A stretch of 64,000 nucleotides of DNA from Nocardia tengchongensis. GTDB taxonomy: Bacteria; Actinomycetota; Actinomycetes; Mycobacteriales; Mycobacteriaceae. The translations under genes were made by a program, and so were the position numbers. Location: positions 6,944,001 through 7,008,000 of the forward strand of contig NZ_CP074371.1 in NCBI RefSeq assembly GCF_018362975.1. Direction: 5' to 3'. This document shows, one piece after another, positions 36,441 through 45,633 of the stretch; the first letter of the stretch is position 1; each line of letters begins with the position of its first letter. The notes beneath the pieces are model-generated. The model searched no databases, was not told where the DNA came from, and was given only the letters and a program-made list of their open reading frames with translations.

Positions 36441-37307
36441 GTGAAACTGAAGCACTGCCTGTCCGCGGTCGCGATCATCGCCGCCGGCACCCTGACCAGC
36501 ATCACTCCAGCCGCCGCCGACAGCGGAAAGTATGTGGCGCTGGGTGATTCGTACGCGGCGGGTGTCGGGATCTCCAACATTCTCGACAAGCCGTGCTCGC
36601 GCTCGGATCGAAATTACGCGCACCTGTTCGCGGCGCAGCGCGGCTACGCCCTCACCGACGTCACCTGCGGGGGCGCCACCATCGACACGGTGACCAGCAG
36701 CCAGCTGCCGGCCGTCACCGCCGACACCACCCTGGTCACGCTTGGCGTCGGCGGCAACGACATCGGGTTCGGTCAGCTGGTGAAAGACTGCGCGCTCGCG
36801 GGCACCCTCGGAACCGGCAGCGGCACCGGCAGTCTCGCGACGGGCAGCGCCAGCGGCAGCGCGGTCGCGGTCGCCGAAGTGGTGGCGGGCTGCAAGAACA
36901 AGTACGGCGCGGAGATGCCGGGCCGGCTGTCGATGACCGCCGCCAAACTCGCCCAACTGCTGGCCGCCATCCGGACCCAGGCTCCGCAGGCGCGCATCGT
37001 GCTGGTCGGGTATCCGAAGATCCTGCCCGACAACGCATCCCTGTGCGCGGGCCGCCAGCCGGTCCTCGCCGGCGACGTCGACTGGATCCGCGAATCCGTG
37101 GTCGGCGGCCTCAACACGATGCTGCGTTCCCAGCCCGGCACCACCTACTTCAGCACCTACGAGCTCTACGACGGCCACGACGTCTGCGAGGCCGTCCCGG
37201 ACCGCTGGGTCAACGGCACCTCGGTCGACAACGGCGAAGGCGCGCAATTCCATCCGAACCAGTACGGCCACGCCGCCACGGCTCAGCAGATGGTCGCCAC
37301 CCTCTGA
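36441..37307 (+). CDS. Secreted SGNH/GDSL-family lipase or esterase
   Basis: A 288-residue exported hydrolase. Signal peptide with cleavage after 'ITPAAA'. Block I 'YVALGDSYAAG' carries the serine, block III 'GVGGNDIG' the asparagine, and block V 'FHPNQYGH' the histidine. Cysteines typical of the Rv0518/actinobacterial SGNH group are present. A Gly/Ser/Thr-rich insert at about 125-145 ('LGTGSGTGSLATGSASGSA') is unusual and probably a flexible loop. The start is GTG 36441. Confidence 0.92.
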   Translation: MKLKHCLSAVAIIAAGTLTSITPAAADSGKYVALGDSYAAGVGISNILDKPCSRSDRNYAHLFAAQRGYALTDVTCGGATIDTVTSSQLPAVTADTTLVTLGVGGNDIGFGQLVKDCALAGTLGTGSGTGSLATGSASGSAVAVAEVVAGCKNKYGAEMPGRLSMTAAKLAQLLAAIRTQAPQARIVLVGYPKILPDNASLCAGRQPVLAGDVDWIRESVVGGLNTMLRSQPGTTYFSTYELYDGHDVCEAVPDRWVNGTSVDNGEGAQFHPNQYGHAATAQQMVATL

Positions 37308-37317
37308 CCCGCGACCG

Positions 37318-37755
37318 CTATTCGAGGATGCCGGTGGGGCGTTCGACGCCGGCTACGTCGCACAGGGCGAAATAGGCGTCCTGGATGGTCTTCGAGTCGA
37401 CGACGCCGGTGACATTGCCATCGGCGTCGAGGTCGATGAACGCGCCCTCGACGATGAACAGGACGTCGGAATCCTCGGCGACGGTGAGGGTATGGGTGGA
37501 GCCGGCGGGCTCGTGGATGAAGGTGCCCGCGGTGTAGTGGATGCCCTGTTCGGCGTAGTACCAGTCGCCGGAGAAGGTGTAGGCGTTCACCGCGCCGGTG
37601 TGCTTGTGCGTGGGCAGGCTGAAGCCGGCCTTGAAGCGGTTGCGCAGCACGAAACCGGACGGGGAGACGCGAAGCAGTTGCAGGCCCACGTCGCCGGCCC
37701 ACACCCAGGGGATATCGGCTTCGTTGACGTGCCCGACGAGCGGTTGTTGCAGCAT
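37318..37755 (-). CDS. 2,4'-dihydroxyacetophenone dioxygenase family cupin
   Basis: A 145-residue single-cupin protein with metal-ligand histidines in 'LPTHKHTGAVNAY' and a later 'EPAGSTHTLTV'. It resembles the 2,4'-dihydroxyacetophenone dioxygenase family, which cleaves an aromatic ketone side chain using iron. No aromatic catabolic genes are nearby, so the substrate here is uncertain. Convergent with the SGNH hydrolase gene, 10 bp apart. Confidence 0.85.
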   Translation of the reverse strand: MLQQPLVGHVNEADIPWVWAGDVGLQLLRVSPSGFVLRNRFKAGFSLPTHKHTGAVNAYTFSGDWYYAEQGIHYTAGTFIHEPAGSTHTLTVAEDSDVLFIVEGAFIDLDADGNVTGVVDSKTIQDAYFALCDVAGVERPTGILE

Positions 37756-37837
37756 GAAGCAAACGCTAGGTCAACAGCCTTGGCGGCGAAGGGAATCGGC
37801 CAAGTCGAGACCGTGGCGTGCGCCACCCTCGGCGGCG

Positions 37838-38278
37838 TCAGACGGTGATGCGCTGCAGGTTCTCGCACACCAGCGTGACGCTGTCGTACAGGACTTCGCT
37901 CGGACCGGACCGCACCGCGGACACCTCGATCTTCGACGGCCACGCGTGCTCGAGCTCGTAGCTCGCCACCCGATTCCCCCGGTCGTCGTACATCGCCAGC
38001 GTGCAACTGCGGCGCGCCACCGCCATCTGACCCATACGCGCCGACTCGTGCCACGCCCACAGTTCCGCGCCGCCGGTCCGGCCCTTGCGCAACACGACCT
38101 GGGGCGGCTTGACCTTCCCCGGCAGTTGGATCGGACCGCCGCCACCACCCTCGAGGTAGGCCACCGGTTCGATCTCCGACACGATGCCGCCCAAATCCGA
38201 GAACGAAGCGATTTCGTGGCCGTCGATCACGATGGCGAAAGAAGCAACGGTGGTCGTCGTGGGCTGCAAGATGGGCAT
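37838..38278 (-). CDS. Orphan phage tail-tube-like protein (T4 gp19 type)
   Basis: A 146-residue protein resembling the T4 gp19-like tail tube family used by contractile phages and contractile injection systems. It has the beginning 'FAIVIDGHEIASFSDLGGIV', a Gly-rich turn with a Pro/Lys segment ('GGGGGPIQLPGKVKPPQVVL'), and the ending 'LYDSVTLVCENLQRI'. ATG 38278 follows GAGGGAG at 7 bases, a strong start. No sheath, baseplate, ATPase or other tail gene lies nearby, so the protein is isolated. Its role in the host is unknown. Confidence 0.8.
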   Translation of the reverse strand: MPILQPTTTTVASFAIVIDGHEIASFSDLGGIVSEIEPVAYLEGGGGGPIQLPGKVKPPQVVLRKGRTGGAELWAWHESARMGQMAVARRSCTLAMYDDRGNRVASYELEHAWPSKIEVSAVRSGPSEVLYDSVTLVCENLQRITV

Positions 38279-38358
38279 CGGTGCACTCCCTCGGCCGATC
38301 GGATGCCCGGCAGGCATCCGCCATCATGCAAGTGTAGGAAGATCAGCTACCGCGCGGC

Positions 38359-39585
38359 TCAAATCGACCAGGTCCGGCTAACCCCCAGCAGCCGGCCGCG
38401 CGTGTCGCGGGCGATGCCGCCGAGTTCACCGGCGGCCGGAAGCCGCGTGCGACCCCATTCCGGAGCCGGTTTCGACGTGGTTCGGGGTGCGCTGTCGGCA
38501 TCGGGCCCAAGAGATCGGTCCGGCAAGGACAGTTTCACGATGGTGCGCAGCGTGAGCAGATACTGCACGACGATATTTCGGCAGGTGTAGGGCAGCCCGT
38601 ACTGTTCGGCGAGGCCCCGGACCTGCCGGGAGACAGCGGGCAGACGGTTGCTCGGCAGGTCCGGGAACAAGTGGTGTTCGATCTGGTATCCCAATGACCC
38701 GGTCAAGATTCTCCCGACCGGACCGGACGGGAAGTTCGCGCTGCCGAGGAACTGCCGCAGATACCACTCCCCGCGGGTCTCGGTGGCCAGATCACGTCGG
38801 GTGAATTTCTCCGCACCGTCGGGGAAATGGCCGCAGAAGGTGACGATCTGCTCCCAGATGTTCTTCGCGACATTGGCGGCCAGGTTGGCGCGAATGGTCG
38901 ATTTCCAGTTCCGTGTCGACAATGCGGGGAAGGCGACATAGTCCTTGAAGATCTGTTTGCCCGCCTTGCGGAGTATCTCGTCGCGGGCCTCCCTGAGCTC
39001 CCGCGGATCCTGGCGTCCCGCCACGACCTTCGGGATCTCCAGGTGATAGATGCACATCCCGAACTCGTAGAGCATCGAGATCGGCACGACGTACACGGCG
39101 TTGCCCAGATGGTAAGGGCGCCATCGCCGGTCGCGGGTGACGCGCAGCAGCCCGTAGCCTTCGTCCGGATCCATCCCGATCACATTGGCGAAAACATGAT
39201 GCCGATAGTTGTGCGCGTTCTTCCAGTGCGCCGCCGGCATCGGGTGATCCCATTCCCAGACGGCCGAATGTATCTCGGGGTCATTCATCCAGTCCCACTG
39301 GCCGTGCATGACATTGTGCCCGATTTCCATATTCTCGATCACCTTGGACAAGAACAAGAGTCCGGTGCCGAGCCACCAGCTACTTCTTCTGCCGGAGTCC
39401 AGGAGTACCAGCCGCGCGCCGACCTCGAACGCCCGCTGCACCCTGATCAGGTTCTTGATGTAGCGGGCATCGCGTTCACCGAGGTCGTGCTCGACCGATC
39501 GCCGGATCTCGTCGAGCCGGTCTCCGAACTCGCCAACATCGTCCGATGTCAGGTGGGTATAGGCCGCCACATCGGTGATGGCCAT
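38359..39585 (-). CDS. Membrane fatty acid desaturase
   Basis: A 408-residue membrane desaturase. The three histidine boxes are visible: 'GHNVMHGQ', 'NAHNYRHHVF' and 'QIEHHLFP', which bind the di-iron site, with intervening hydrophobic helices. It resembles the DesA3/linoleoyl-CoA desaturase group in mycobacteria. ATG 39585 starts 'AITDVAAYTHLTSDD', as in family members; in-frame sequence upstream is unlike them. Electron partners are not encoded next to it. Confidence 0.9.
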   Translation of the reverse strand: MAITDVAAYTHLTSDDVGEFGDRLDEIRRSVEHDLGERDARYIKNLIRVQRAFEVGARLVLLDSGRRSSWWLGTGLLFLSKVIENMEIGHNVMHGQWDWMNDPEIHSAVWEWDHPMPAAHWKNAHNYRHHVFANVIGMDPDEGYGLLRVTRDRRWRPYHLGNAVYVVPISMLYEFGMCIYHLEIPKVVAGRQDPRELREARDEILRKAGKQIFKDYVAFPALSTRNWKSTIRANLAANVAKNIWEQIVTFCGHFPDGAEKFTRRDLATETRGEWYLRQFLGSANFPSGPVGRILTGSLGYQIEHHLFPDLPSNRLPAVSRQVRGLAEQYGLPYTCRNIVVQYLLTLRTIVKLSLPDRSLGPDADSAPRTTSKPAPEWGRTRLPAAGELGGIARDTRGRLLGVSRTWSI

Positions 39586-39781
39586 CAGCGCGCCCCGGCC
39601 GATCGAAGTCGACCGAGCAAAAATGATTCTGACAGTGCCATCAACGCTCCCAATCTGCGGTGAGATCGATCTGCATCTGAAGGTGCTGCAACAAAAAGCC
39701 GGGCCTATCCAGCGGGGTGACATTACCCGGCGACCTGGCCGCTTGGGTCGTAACCAGCTGTTCGCTGGCACGTAAAGTCAT

Positions 39782-39811
39782 GCGGGATACCCGACTTGGT
39801 CGGATATCCGC
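39782..39811 (-). terminator. Hairpin downstream of rlmN
   Basis: GGATACCCGAC (39785-39795) pairs with GTCGGATATCC (39799-39809) around a 3-base loop with one mismatch, and the stem extends with GCGG/CCGC. It lies 20 bp after the rlmN stop. Confidence 0.6.
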
Positions 39812-39829
39812 TGCGACTCGACCGCGTGG

Positions 39830-40939
39830 TCAGCCTTCCGCGGCGAGCTGGCCGCAGGCGGCGGCGATCTCCTGGCCGCGCGTGTCGCGAACCGTGCAGG
39901 TGACGCCCTGGGCCTGGACGCGGCGGACGAACTCGTCCTGGACCGGCTTCGGGCTGGCGTCCCACTTGCTGCCCGGCGTCGGGTTGAGCGGGATCAGGTT
40001 GACGTGGACCAGCGGGCCGAGCGCCTTGTGCAGCTTCTTGCCGAGCATGTCGGCACGCCAGCCCTGATCGTTGATGTCGCGGATCAAGGCGTACTCGATC
40101 GACACCCGGCGACCCGACTTGTCCGCGTAATAGCGTGCGGCGTCGAGGACTTCGGCAACCGGCCAGCGATTGTTGACCGGCACCAAGGTGTCTCGCAGCT
40201 CGTCGTCGGGAGTGTGCAGGGAGACAGCGAGTCGCACCGACATGTCCTCGTCGGCGAGCTTGCGGATAGCGGGAGCGAGACCGACGGTCGAGACGGTCAC
40301 CGACCGCTGCGAGATACCGAAACCCTCCGGGGCCGGCGACGTGATGCGGCGGACCGCGTTCACCACCCGCTTGTAGTTGGCGAGCGGCTCACCCATGCCC
40401 ATGAACACGATGTTGGACAGCCGGCCCGGACCACCGGCGACCTCACCGTCGCGCAGAGCGGCCGCGGCGGCACGAACCTGGTCGACGATCTCGGCGGTGG
40501 ACAGGTTGCGGTTCAGACCGCCCTGACCGGTGGCGCAGAACGGGCACGCCATGCCGCACCCGGCCTGCGACGAGATGCACAGGGTGTTGCGGTCGGTGTA
40601 GCGCATGAGCACCGATTCGAGCAGGGTGCCGTCATTGGCCCGCCACAGGGATTTGCGGGTGGTGCCGTCGTCACATTCGATGTGCCGGATCTCGGTGAGC
40701 AGCCGCGGGAACAGGGCCTCGGCGACCTTGGCGCGCATCGCCTCGGGCAGGTCGGTCATCTGCTCGGGGTCGGCGACCAGGCGGCCGTAGTACTGCCGCG
40801 CGATCTGGTCGGCGCGGAATTTGGGCAGGCCGAGTTCCTCGACCACCGCCTTGCGCTCCTGCGAATCGAGGTCGGCGAGATGCCGGGGCGGCATGCCGCG
40901 GCGAGGGGCATCGAAAACGAGGGGCAAAGGGGTAGTCAT
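39830..40939 (-). CDS. rlmN: 23S rRNA (adenine-2503-C2) / tRNA-37 methyltransferase
   Basis: A 369-residue radical-SAM methyltransferase. The cluster motif is 'CGMACPFC'. Other RlmN blocks are '[14 protein letters not shown]', '[14 protein letters not shown]', and the methyl-carrier cysteine region '[10 protein letters not shown]' near the C-terminus. It methylates A2503 in 23S rRNA and A37 in some tRNAs. ATG 40939 has GAAGG just upstream. Position next to cdsA matches M. tuberculosis Rv2880c. Confidence 0.97.
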   Translation of the reverse strand: MTTPLPLVFDAPRRGMPPRHLADLDSQERKAVVEELGLPKFRADQIARQYYGRLVADPEQMTDLPEAMRAKVAEALFPRLLTEIRHIECDDGTTRKSLWRANDGTLLESVLMRYTDRNTLCISSQAGCGMACPFCATGQGGLNRNLSTAEIVDQVRAAAAALRDGEVAGGPGRLSNIVFMGMGEPLANYKRVVNAVRRITSPAPEGFGISQRSVTVSTVGLAPAIRKLADEDMSVRLAVSLHTPDDELRDTLVPVNNRWPVAEVLDAARYYADKSGRRVSIEYALIRDINDQGWRADMLGKKLHKALGPLVHVNLIPLNPTPGSKWDASPKPVQDEFVRRVQAQGVTCTVRDTRGQEIAAACGQLAAEG

Positions 40940-41015
40940 AACCCTTCCAGTGTTCCATCCGAAACACGCGTTCGGAGCCGCGGGGTGCGATGCGCTCGTC
41001 ACATACGATCTTGCT

Positions 41016-41330
41016 ATGACAACAGCCGTGCCAGACTCCGGGGCGGACCCGACCCCGAGCCAGGGCGAATCGAAGCACAAGAATGTGCTGCGGACCCGCG
41101 CCGGCTACGCGTGGGTCGGTCTGGTCGTCGCCGCGCTGCTGGGCATCGCGGTGCTGGTCTTCATCCTGCAGAACCTGGAGCAGGTCACGGTCAATGTGTT
41201 CGCCTGGGACTGGAATCTGCCCATCGGCGTGCTGGTGCTGTTGTCGGTGATCGCGGGCGCGCTGTTCACGGCGCTGATCGGCGGCTACCGCATCCTGCAA
41301 CTGCGTCACGCGGCCAAGAAGGCCCGGTAA
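41016..41330 (+). CDS. LapA-domain membrane protein
   Basis: A 104-residue protein: a hydrophilic N-terminus of ~30 residues, two membrane helices ('[20 protein letters not shown]', '[20 protein letters not shown]') and the conserved LapA pattern '[18 protein letters not shown]', ending in basic residues. LapA proteins associate with lipopolysaccharide or envelope assembly in other bacteria; the actinobacterial role is unclear. Divergent from rlmN and abutting the cdsA stop. Confidence 0.88.
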   Translation: MTTAVPDSGADPTPSQGESKHKNVLRTRAGYAWVGLVVAALLGIAVLVFILQNLEQVTVNVFAWDWNLPIGVLVLLSVIAGALFTALIGGYRILQLRHAAKKAR

Positions 41331-42317
41331 CTACAGCAGCGCGGTCAGCACCAGCCACGCCACGAACGCCGACGGCAGCATGGAGTCGAGCCGATCCATG
41401 ATGCCGCCGTGCCCGGGCAGCAGCGTCCCCATGTCCTTGATCCCCAGCTCCCGCTTGACCTGCGATTCGATCAGGTCGCCGCTGGTGGCCACGAGCACCA
41501 GCCCGACGCCCAGCAGCGCACCGATCATCGAATTCGCCTGCAGCAGCAGCGTCACCGTGAGCAGACCGCCGATCACGCAGAACACCAGCGAACCGCCGAA
41601 GCCCTCCCAGGACTTCTTCGGGCTGATGTGGGGCACCATCGGATGCTTGCCGAACAGCACACCCGCCACATAGCCGCCCACGTCGGAGCAGACCACCAGG
41701 ATCATGAAGGACAGTACCCGCAGGTTGCCCTTGTCCTCGGACAGCATGAGCACCGCGAACGACGCCAGCAGCGGAATCCAGGTGAGCGTGAACACCGAGA
41801 TCGCGGTGTCGCGCAAGTAGTTTCGCGGGGTGGCGCGCAAACCGTGGTCGAACAGCCGCCACACCATCAACGTCAGCGCCGTCGCGCCGAACGCGCCCAG
41901 CACGCCCTGCGGCCCGATCGGCCAGGCCAGCCAGACCACCGCCTGCCCGCCGATCAGCAACGGGATGCGCGGCACCAGCACATCGGCCTCACGCAGCCGC
42001 TTGGTCACCTCCCAGGTGGCCACCGCTACCGCCACCGCGATCACGCCGACGAGCACCTTGGGCGCCCACAGCAGGATCGCGATGAGGGACAACCCCAGCC
42101 CGAATCCGACCGCCAGCGCCGCCGGCAGATTGCGGCCCGCCTTCGACGCGGGCGCGCTCGGCGTGCCCTCCGATGTGGCCGCCGCGTCACTACCCGACCC
42201 ACCGGCATGCTCCGGCTCGGCCGAAGGCGTGCCCGTCGTGTCGGTCGGCGGTGCGGCTTCCTCCGGAAGCTCGCCGGTGGCGGCAATCTCTTCGGCCACG
42301 ATTGTCCCGTCGCTCAC
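41331..42317 (-). CDS. cdsA: Phosphatidate cytidylyltransferase
   Basis: A 328-residue enzyme making CDP-diacylglycerol from phosphatidate and CTP, the branch point of phospholipid synthesis. The C-terminal signature is complete ('SPKKSWEGFGG', 'GDLIESQVKRELGIKD', 'LLPGHGGIMDRLDS'), with eight or so membrane helices. The first ~60 residues are a Pro/Glu/Ala-rich hydrophilic tail, as in other actinobacteria. GTG 42317 start. It is 43 bp downstream of frr in the pyrH-frr-cdsA unit. Confidence 0.95.
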   Translation of the reverse strand: MSDGTIVAEEIAATGELPEEAAPPTDTTGTPSAEPEHAGGSGSDAAATSEGTPSAPASKAGRNLPAALAVGFGLGLSLIAILLWAPKVLVGVIAVAVAVATWEVTKRLREADVLVPRIPLLIGGQAVVWLAWPIGPQGVLGAFGATALTLMVWRLFDHGLRATPRNYLRDTAISVFTLTWIPLLASFAVLMLSEDKGNLRVLSFMILVVCSDVGGYVAGVLFGKHPMVPHISPKKSWEGFGGSLVFCVIGGLLTVTLLLQANSMIGALLGVGLVLVATSGDLIESQVKRELGIKDMGTLLPGHGGIMDRLDSMLPSAFVAWLVLTALL

Positions 42318-42360
42318 TTGTCGTCCGTTCGTCCCTACCCCCGGCCGAAGCTCGGCCGTC

Positions 42361-42918
42361 CTAGACCTCGAGCAGTTCGCCTTCTTTGTGCTTCACCAGC
42401 TCGTCGATCTGCGCGACATACTTCTGGGTGGTCTTGTCGAGTTCCTTCTCGGCGCGACCGACCTCGTCCTCGCCGGCCTCGCCGTCCTTCTGGATGCGGC
42501 CCAGCTCTTCCATGGCCTTGCGGCGCACGTTGCGGATCGAGATCTTGGCGTCCTCGCCCTTGGACTTGGCCAGCTTGACCATTTCCCGGCGCCGCTCCTC
42601 GGTGAGCTGCGGGATCGAGACCCGGATGATGTCACCGTTGTTGGTGGGGTTCACCCCGAGATCCGAATTGCGGATCGCGGTCTCGATCGGCTGCATCTGC
42701 GCCTGCTCGTAAGGCTTGATCACCACCATGCGCGGCTCGGGCACGGTGATCGAGGAGATCTGGGTGATCGGCGTCATCGAGCCGTAGTACTCGACCACGA
42801 TGCGCGCGAACATGCCAGGATTCGCGCGACCGGTCCGGATCGAGGCCAGGTCGTCCTTCACCACCGAGACGGCCTTCTCGAACTTTTCCTCGGCGTCGAA
42901 GAGCGCTTCTTCAATCAC
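42361..42918 (-). CDS. frr: Ribosome recycling factor
   Basis: A 185-residue protein that, with EF-G, splits post-termination ribosomes. The family blocks are intact ('[18 protein letters not shown]', '[20 protein letters not shown]', '[20 protein letters not shown]'), and the long helices at both ends match the L-shaped fold. GTG 42918 start with GGAGGAAA nearby. It is 37 bp after pyrH. Confidence 0.97.
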   Translation of the reverse strand: MIEEALFDAEEKFEKAVSVVKDDLASIRTGRANPGMFARIVVEYYGSMTPITQISSITVPEPRMVVIKPYEQAQMQPIETAIRNSDLGVNPTNNGDIIRVSIPQLTEERRREMVKLAKSKGEDAKISIRNVRRKAMEELGRIQKDGEAGEDEVGRAEKELDKTTQKYVAQIDELVKHKEGELLEV

Positions 42919-42955
42919 GGCGTTTCCTCCACTGCGTCATGGTTCTTGTCGTCGG

Positions 42956-43690
42956 TCACGACCGGACCAGGGTGCCGATCTTCTCACCGGCGACGGCGCG
43001 GGCGATATTTCCCTTGGTCAACAAATTGAACACCAGCATCGGCATCTGGTTGTCCATACACAGGCTGAAAGCGGTGGCATCGGCGACCTTGAGGCCCCGC
43101 TCCAGCGCTTCCTTGTGGGTGATCTGGGTGTACAGGGTGGCGTCGGGGTCCTCACGCGGGTCAGCACTGTAGACGCCGTCGACGGCCTTGGCCATGAGCA
43201 CCACTTCCGCGCCGATCTCCAGGGCGCGCTGCGCCGCGGTGGTATCGGTGGAGAAGTACGGCATGCCCATGCCCGCACCGAAGATGACGACGCGGCCCTT
43301 CTCCAGATGCCGCTTGGCGCGCAGCGGCAGGTACGGTTCGGCGACCTGACCCATGGTGATGGCGGTCTGCACGCGGGTATCAATGCCCTGCTTCTGCAGG
43401 AAGTCCTGCAGCGCAAGGGAATTCATCACGGTGCCGAGCATGCCCATGTAGTCCGAGCGGGCCCGCTCCATGCCGCGCTCCTCGAGCTCGGCGCCACGGA
43501 AGAAGTTACCGCCGCCGATCACCACGGCCACCTGGACGCCGTCCTCGACGACCTCGGCGATCTGCTCCGCGACCGCCTGCACCACATCCGGGTCGAGACC
43601 GACACGGCCACCGCCGAACATCTCGCCACCCAGCTTGAGGAGCACTCGGCGATAGCCCTTGCGATCGGGGGCGGTATCCGGGTCCGTCAT
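42956..43690 (-). CDS. pyrH: UMP kinase
   Basis: A 244-residue UMP kinase of the amino acid kinase fold: '[14 protein letters not shown]' (the second glycine replaces the serine seen in many species but is usual in mycobacteria), '[11 protein letters not shown]', '[14 protein letters not shown]', '[17 protein letters not shown]'. ATG 43690 follows AAGGAG at 5 bases. It converts UMP to UDP for pyrimidine nucleotide supply and heads the pyrH-frr-cdsA unit. Confidence 0.97.
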   Translation of the reverse strand: MTDPDTAPDRKGYRRVLLKLGGEMFGGGRVGLDPDVVQAVAEQIAEVVEDGVQVAVVIGGGNFFRGAELEERGMERARSDYMGMLGTVMNSLALQDFLQKQGIDTRVQTAITMGQVAEPYLPLRAKRHLEKGRVVIFGAGMGMPYFSTDTTAAQRALEIGAEVVLMAKAVDGVYSADPREDPDATLYTQITHKEALERGLKVADATAFSLCMDNQMPMLVFNLLTKGNIARAVAGEKIGTLVRS

Positions 43691-43980
43691 CGGTCTCCTT
43701 GTCCAGACGTTCGAGCGTGCACAGGCACATGAAAAGACCATCCCGGCCGACGAATTGCACGGGACGGCAACAAAGCTCCGTCCATCCTGCCTCACGACGG
43801 GTGACGAGCGTGAGGCGACCCTCGTTACGGCCCATCCATCAGTAACATTGTGGGCGCGCGAGACTTCCCCCGGCAACCGGCCGGGCAATCACCGAGCTAT
43901 GCCCCCGGGAAGTAGCGCCCCGGAAACCGGGGGCGCTCGATCATCTTTCAAACAACGGTATTTCGCATATCTTTCGGCCC

Positions 43981-44370
43981 GTGAACACCAAGAACCGCAC
44001 GATTCGAGCCGGACTCGCCGCGCTCGCGATGGGCGCGGCCGTCGCCACCGCGACCGGCCCCGCCATGGCCGACATCCCGCTGACGCCCATCTCCTCGAGT
44101 CCGTCCGACATCGCCGGCCTCGCGACCGGCAGCGGTCAGCGGGAGAACGGCACCACCGGCACCGGAGGCGGCGGATCGTTCTCAGGTTCGGCCAGCGGCA
44201 GCGGCCACGCGCTCGACCCGTTCGCGCGCTCGATCCTGACCGCCCTCGACTACGTTCCCTGCCAAGGCCTGGACGGCACCCACGTGAACACCCCGCTGGC
44301 CGGCGCGGCTGCACTGGTGCTCAGCTTGATCACCGGCGAGTGGTACGTCGCCCCGGGATGTGCGTCATGA
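43981..44370 (+). CDS. Small secreted protein (hypothetical), first of a pair
   Basis: A 129-residue exported protein: signal peptide (cleavage near 'AMADIPL'), a Gly/Ser/Thr-rich middle ('GGGGSFSGSASGSG'), and a C-terminal segment with two cysteines and a hydrophobic stretch ('LAGAAALVLSLITGEW'). GTG 43981 start. It overlaps the next gene through an ATGA, so the two are likely translated together. No family recognised. Confidence 0.65.
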   Translation: MNTKNRTIRAGLAALAMGAAVATATGPAMADIPLTPISSSPSDIAGLATGSGQRENGTTGTGGGGSFSGSASGSGHALDPFARSILTALDYVPCQGLDGTHVNTPLAGAAALVLSLITGEWYVAPGCAS

Positions 44371-44618
44371 GCGAAAAACGAACCGCCCGAATAGGACTGG
44401 CAGCCCTCGCCCTCACGGCAGCCCTCATTGTCGAGGCAGGGCCCGCCACGGCCGACACTCCGAGCGCGGCGCCTGTCTCCAGTGCGGACACCACGACCGT
44501 CCCCACCGGAAGCGCCCTCGTGGATATCCCCCTGTACGGCGTCTCGCTGCTCATCTCATTGATCGAGTGGAACCTCCGGCCGCCCTCGACGGACCCCTGC
44601 CACGGAAATTGCTCGTGA
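44367..44618 (+). CDS. Small secreted protein (hypothetical), second of a pair
   Basis: An 83-residue protein starting at ATG 44367, overlapping the previous stop (ATGA). Signal peptide with cleavage near 'GPATAD'. The mature part is short and ends in a hydrophobic 'PLYGVSLLISLIEW' and two cysteines ('DPCHGNCS'). Its ending resembles the neighbour's ('ALVLSLITGEW', 'PGCAS'), so the two could be old duplicates. Confidence 0.65.
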   Translation: MSEKRTARIGLAALALTAALIVEAGPATADTPSAAPVSSADTTTVPTGSALVDIPLYGVSLLISLIEWNLRPPSTDPCHGNCS

Positions 44619-44649
44619 CCGTCCCGAATCCGGCCGCACGGACAGCGCA

Positions 44650-44694
44650 AAAAGGCCCCTCGCTGATCGGAAACCGATGAGCGAGGGGCCTTTT
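44650..44694. terminator. Strong bidirectional terminator
   Basis: A 15-bp perfect stem (44650-44664 with 44680-44694) starting AAAAGG and ending CCTTTT, extended inside by ATCGG/CCGAT around an AAA loop. It lies between the convergent secreted-pair and tsf genes, giving U-rich tails in both directions. Confidence 0.9.
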
Positions 44695-44709
44695 CGAGCA
44701 TTCAGGCGA

Positions 44710-45525
44710 TTACGCCTGGCCGACCTCGAAGCGGGCGAAGCGGGTGATAGCCACACCGGCGTCGTCCAGCTGGGCCTTGACGGTCTTCTTGGAGTCGGTG
44801 ACCGAAGCCTGCTCCAGGAGGACGACGTCCTTGTAGTAACCGTTGACGCGGCCTTCGACGATCTTCGGCAGCGCGGCCTCCGGCTTGCCCTCTTCCTTGG
44901 CGGTCGCCTCGGCGATCTCGCGCTCCTTGGCGACGAGCTCGGCCGGGACGTCCTCGCGGGTGAGGTACTTGGCCTTGAGAGCGGCGACCTGCATGCCGGC
45001 GGCACGGGCCGCATCGGCGTCGGAGCCGGTGTACTCGACCAGGACACCCACGGCGGGGGGCAGGTCGGTGGCACGCTTGTGCAGGTAGACGGTGGTCTGA
45101 CCGTCGAAGACGGCGACGCGGCGCAGCTCGAGCTTCTCGCCGATCTTGGCGGCCAGCTCCTGCAGCACCTGGTCGGCGGTCTTGCCGTCGACCTCGACCG
45201 CCTTCAGGGCGTCCAGGTCGGCCGGGCGGGCCTTCGCGGCGGCGGCCACGATGGCGTTCGCGACGTCCTGGAACTCCTGGTTCTTGGCCACGAAGTCGGT
45301 CTCGCAGTTGATCTCGATCAGGACGCCGTCCTGCGCGGCGACCAGGCCCTCGGCGGTGGCGCGCTCAGCACGCTTGCCGACATCCTTGGCGCCCTTGATA
45401 CGCAGGAACTCGACGGCCTTGTCGAAGTCGCCCGCGTTCTCCTCGAGCGCCTTCTTGCAGTCCATCATGCCGGAGCCGGTGAGCTCGCGGAGCCGCTTCA
45501 CATCGGCGGCGGTGTAGTTCGCCAT
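44710..45525 (-). CDS. tsf: Elongation factor Ts
   Basis: A 271-residue nucleotide exchange factor for EF-Tu. The N-terminal UBA-like domain '[20 protein letters not shown]' and the core motif '[17 protein letters not shown]' are clear, followed by the two core subdomains. It lies downstream of rpsB on the same strand, the standard order, with a 14-bp hairpin between them. ATG 45525 follows GGGAGGCTCGCCCGAG-type sequence with a usable ribosome binding site. Confidence 0.97.
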   Translation of the reverse strand: MANYTAADVKRLRELTGSGMMDCKKALEENAGDFDKAVEFLRIKGAKDVGKRAERATAEGLVAAQDGVLIEINCETDFVAKNQEFQDVANAIVAAAAKARPADLDALKAVEVDGKTADQVLQELAAKIGEKLELRRVAVFDGQTTVYLHKRATDLPPAVGVLVEYTGSDADAARAAGMQVAALKAKYLTREDVPAELVAKEREIAEATAKEEGKPEAALPKIVEGRVNGYYKDVVLLEQASVTDSKKTVKAQLDDAGVAITRFARFEVGQA

Positions 45526-45568
45526 CTCGGGCGAGCCTCCCTGTGTGAGTGAAAGTCTGTGGTGGTCA

Positions 45569-45610
45569 CACCTTGCCGACCGTCATCGAACGAGAGCGGT
45601 CGGCAAGGTG
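45569..45610 (-). terminator. Hairpin between rpsB and tsf
   Basis: CACCTTGCCGACCG (45569-45582) pairs perfectly with CGGTCGGCAAGGTG (45597-45610) around a 14-base loop. There is no U-run in the transcribed direction. It may be an attenuator, a processing site or a partial terminator that sets the rpsB/tsf ratio. Confidence 0.6.
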
Positions 45611-45633
45611 AACAGATGCCTCGCGGCGGTGGA

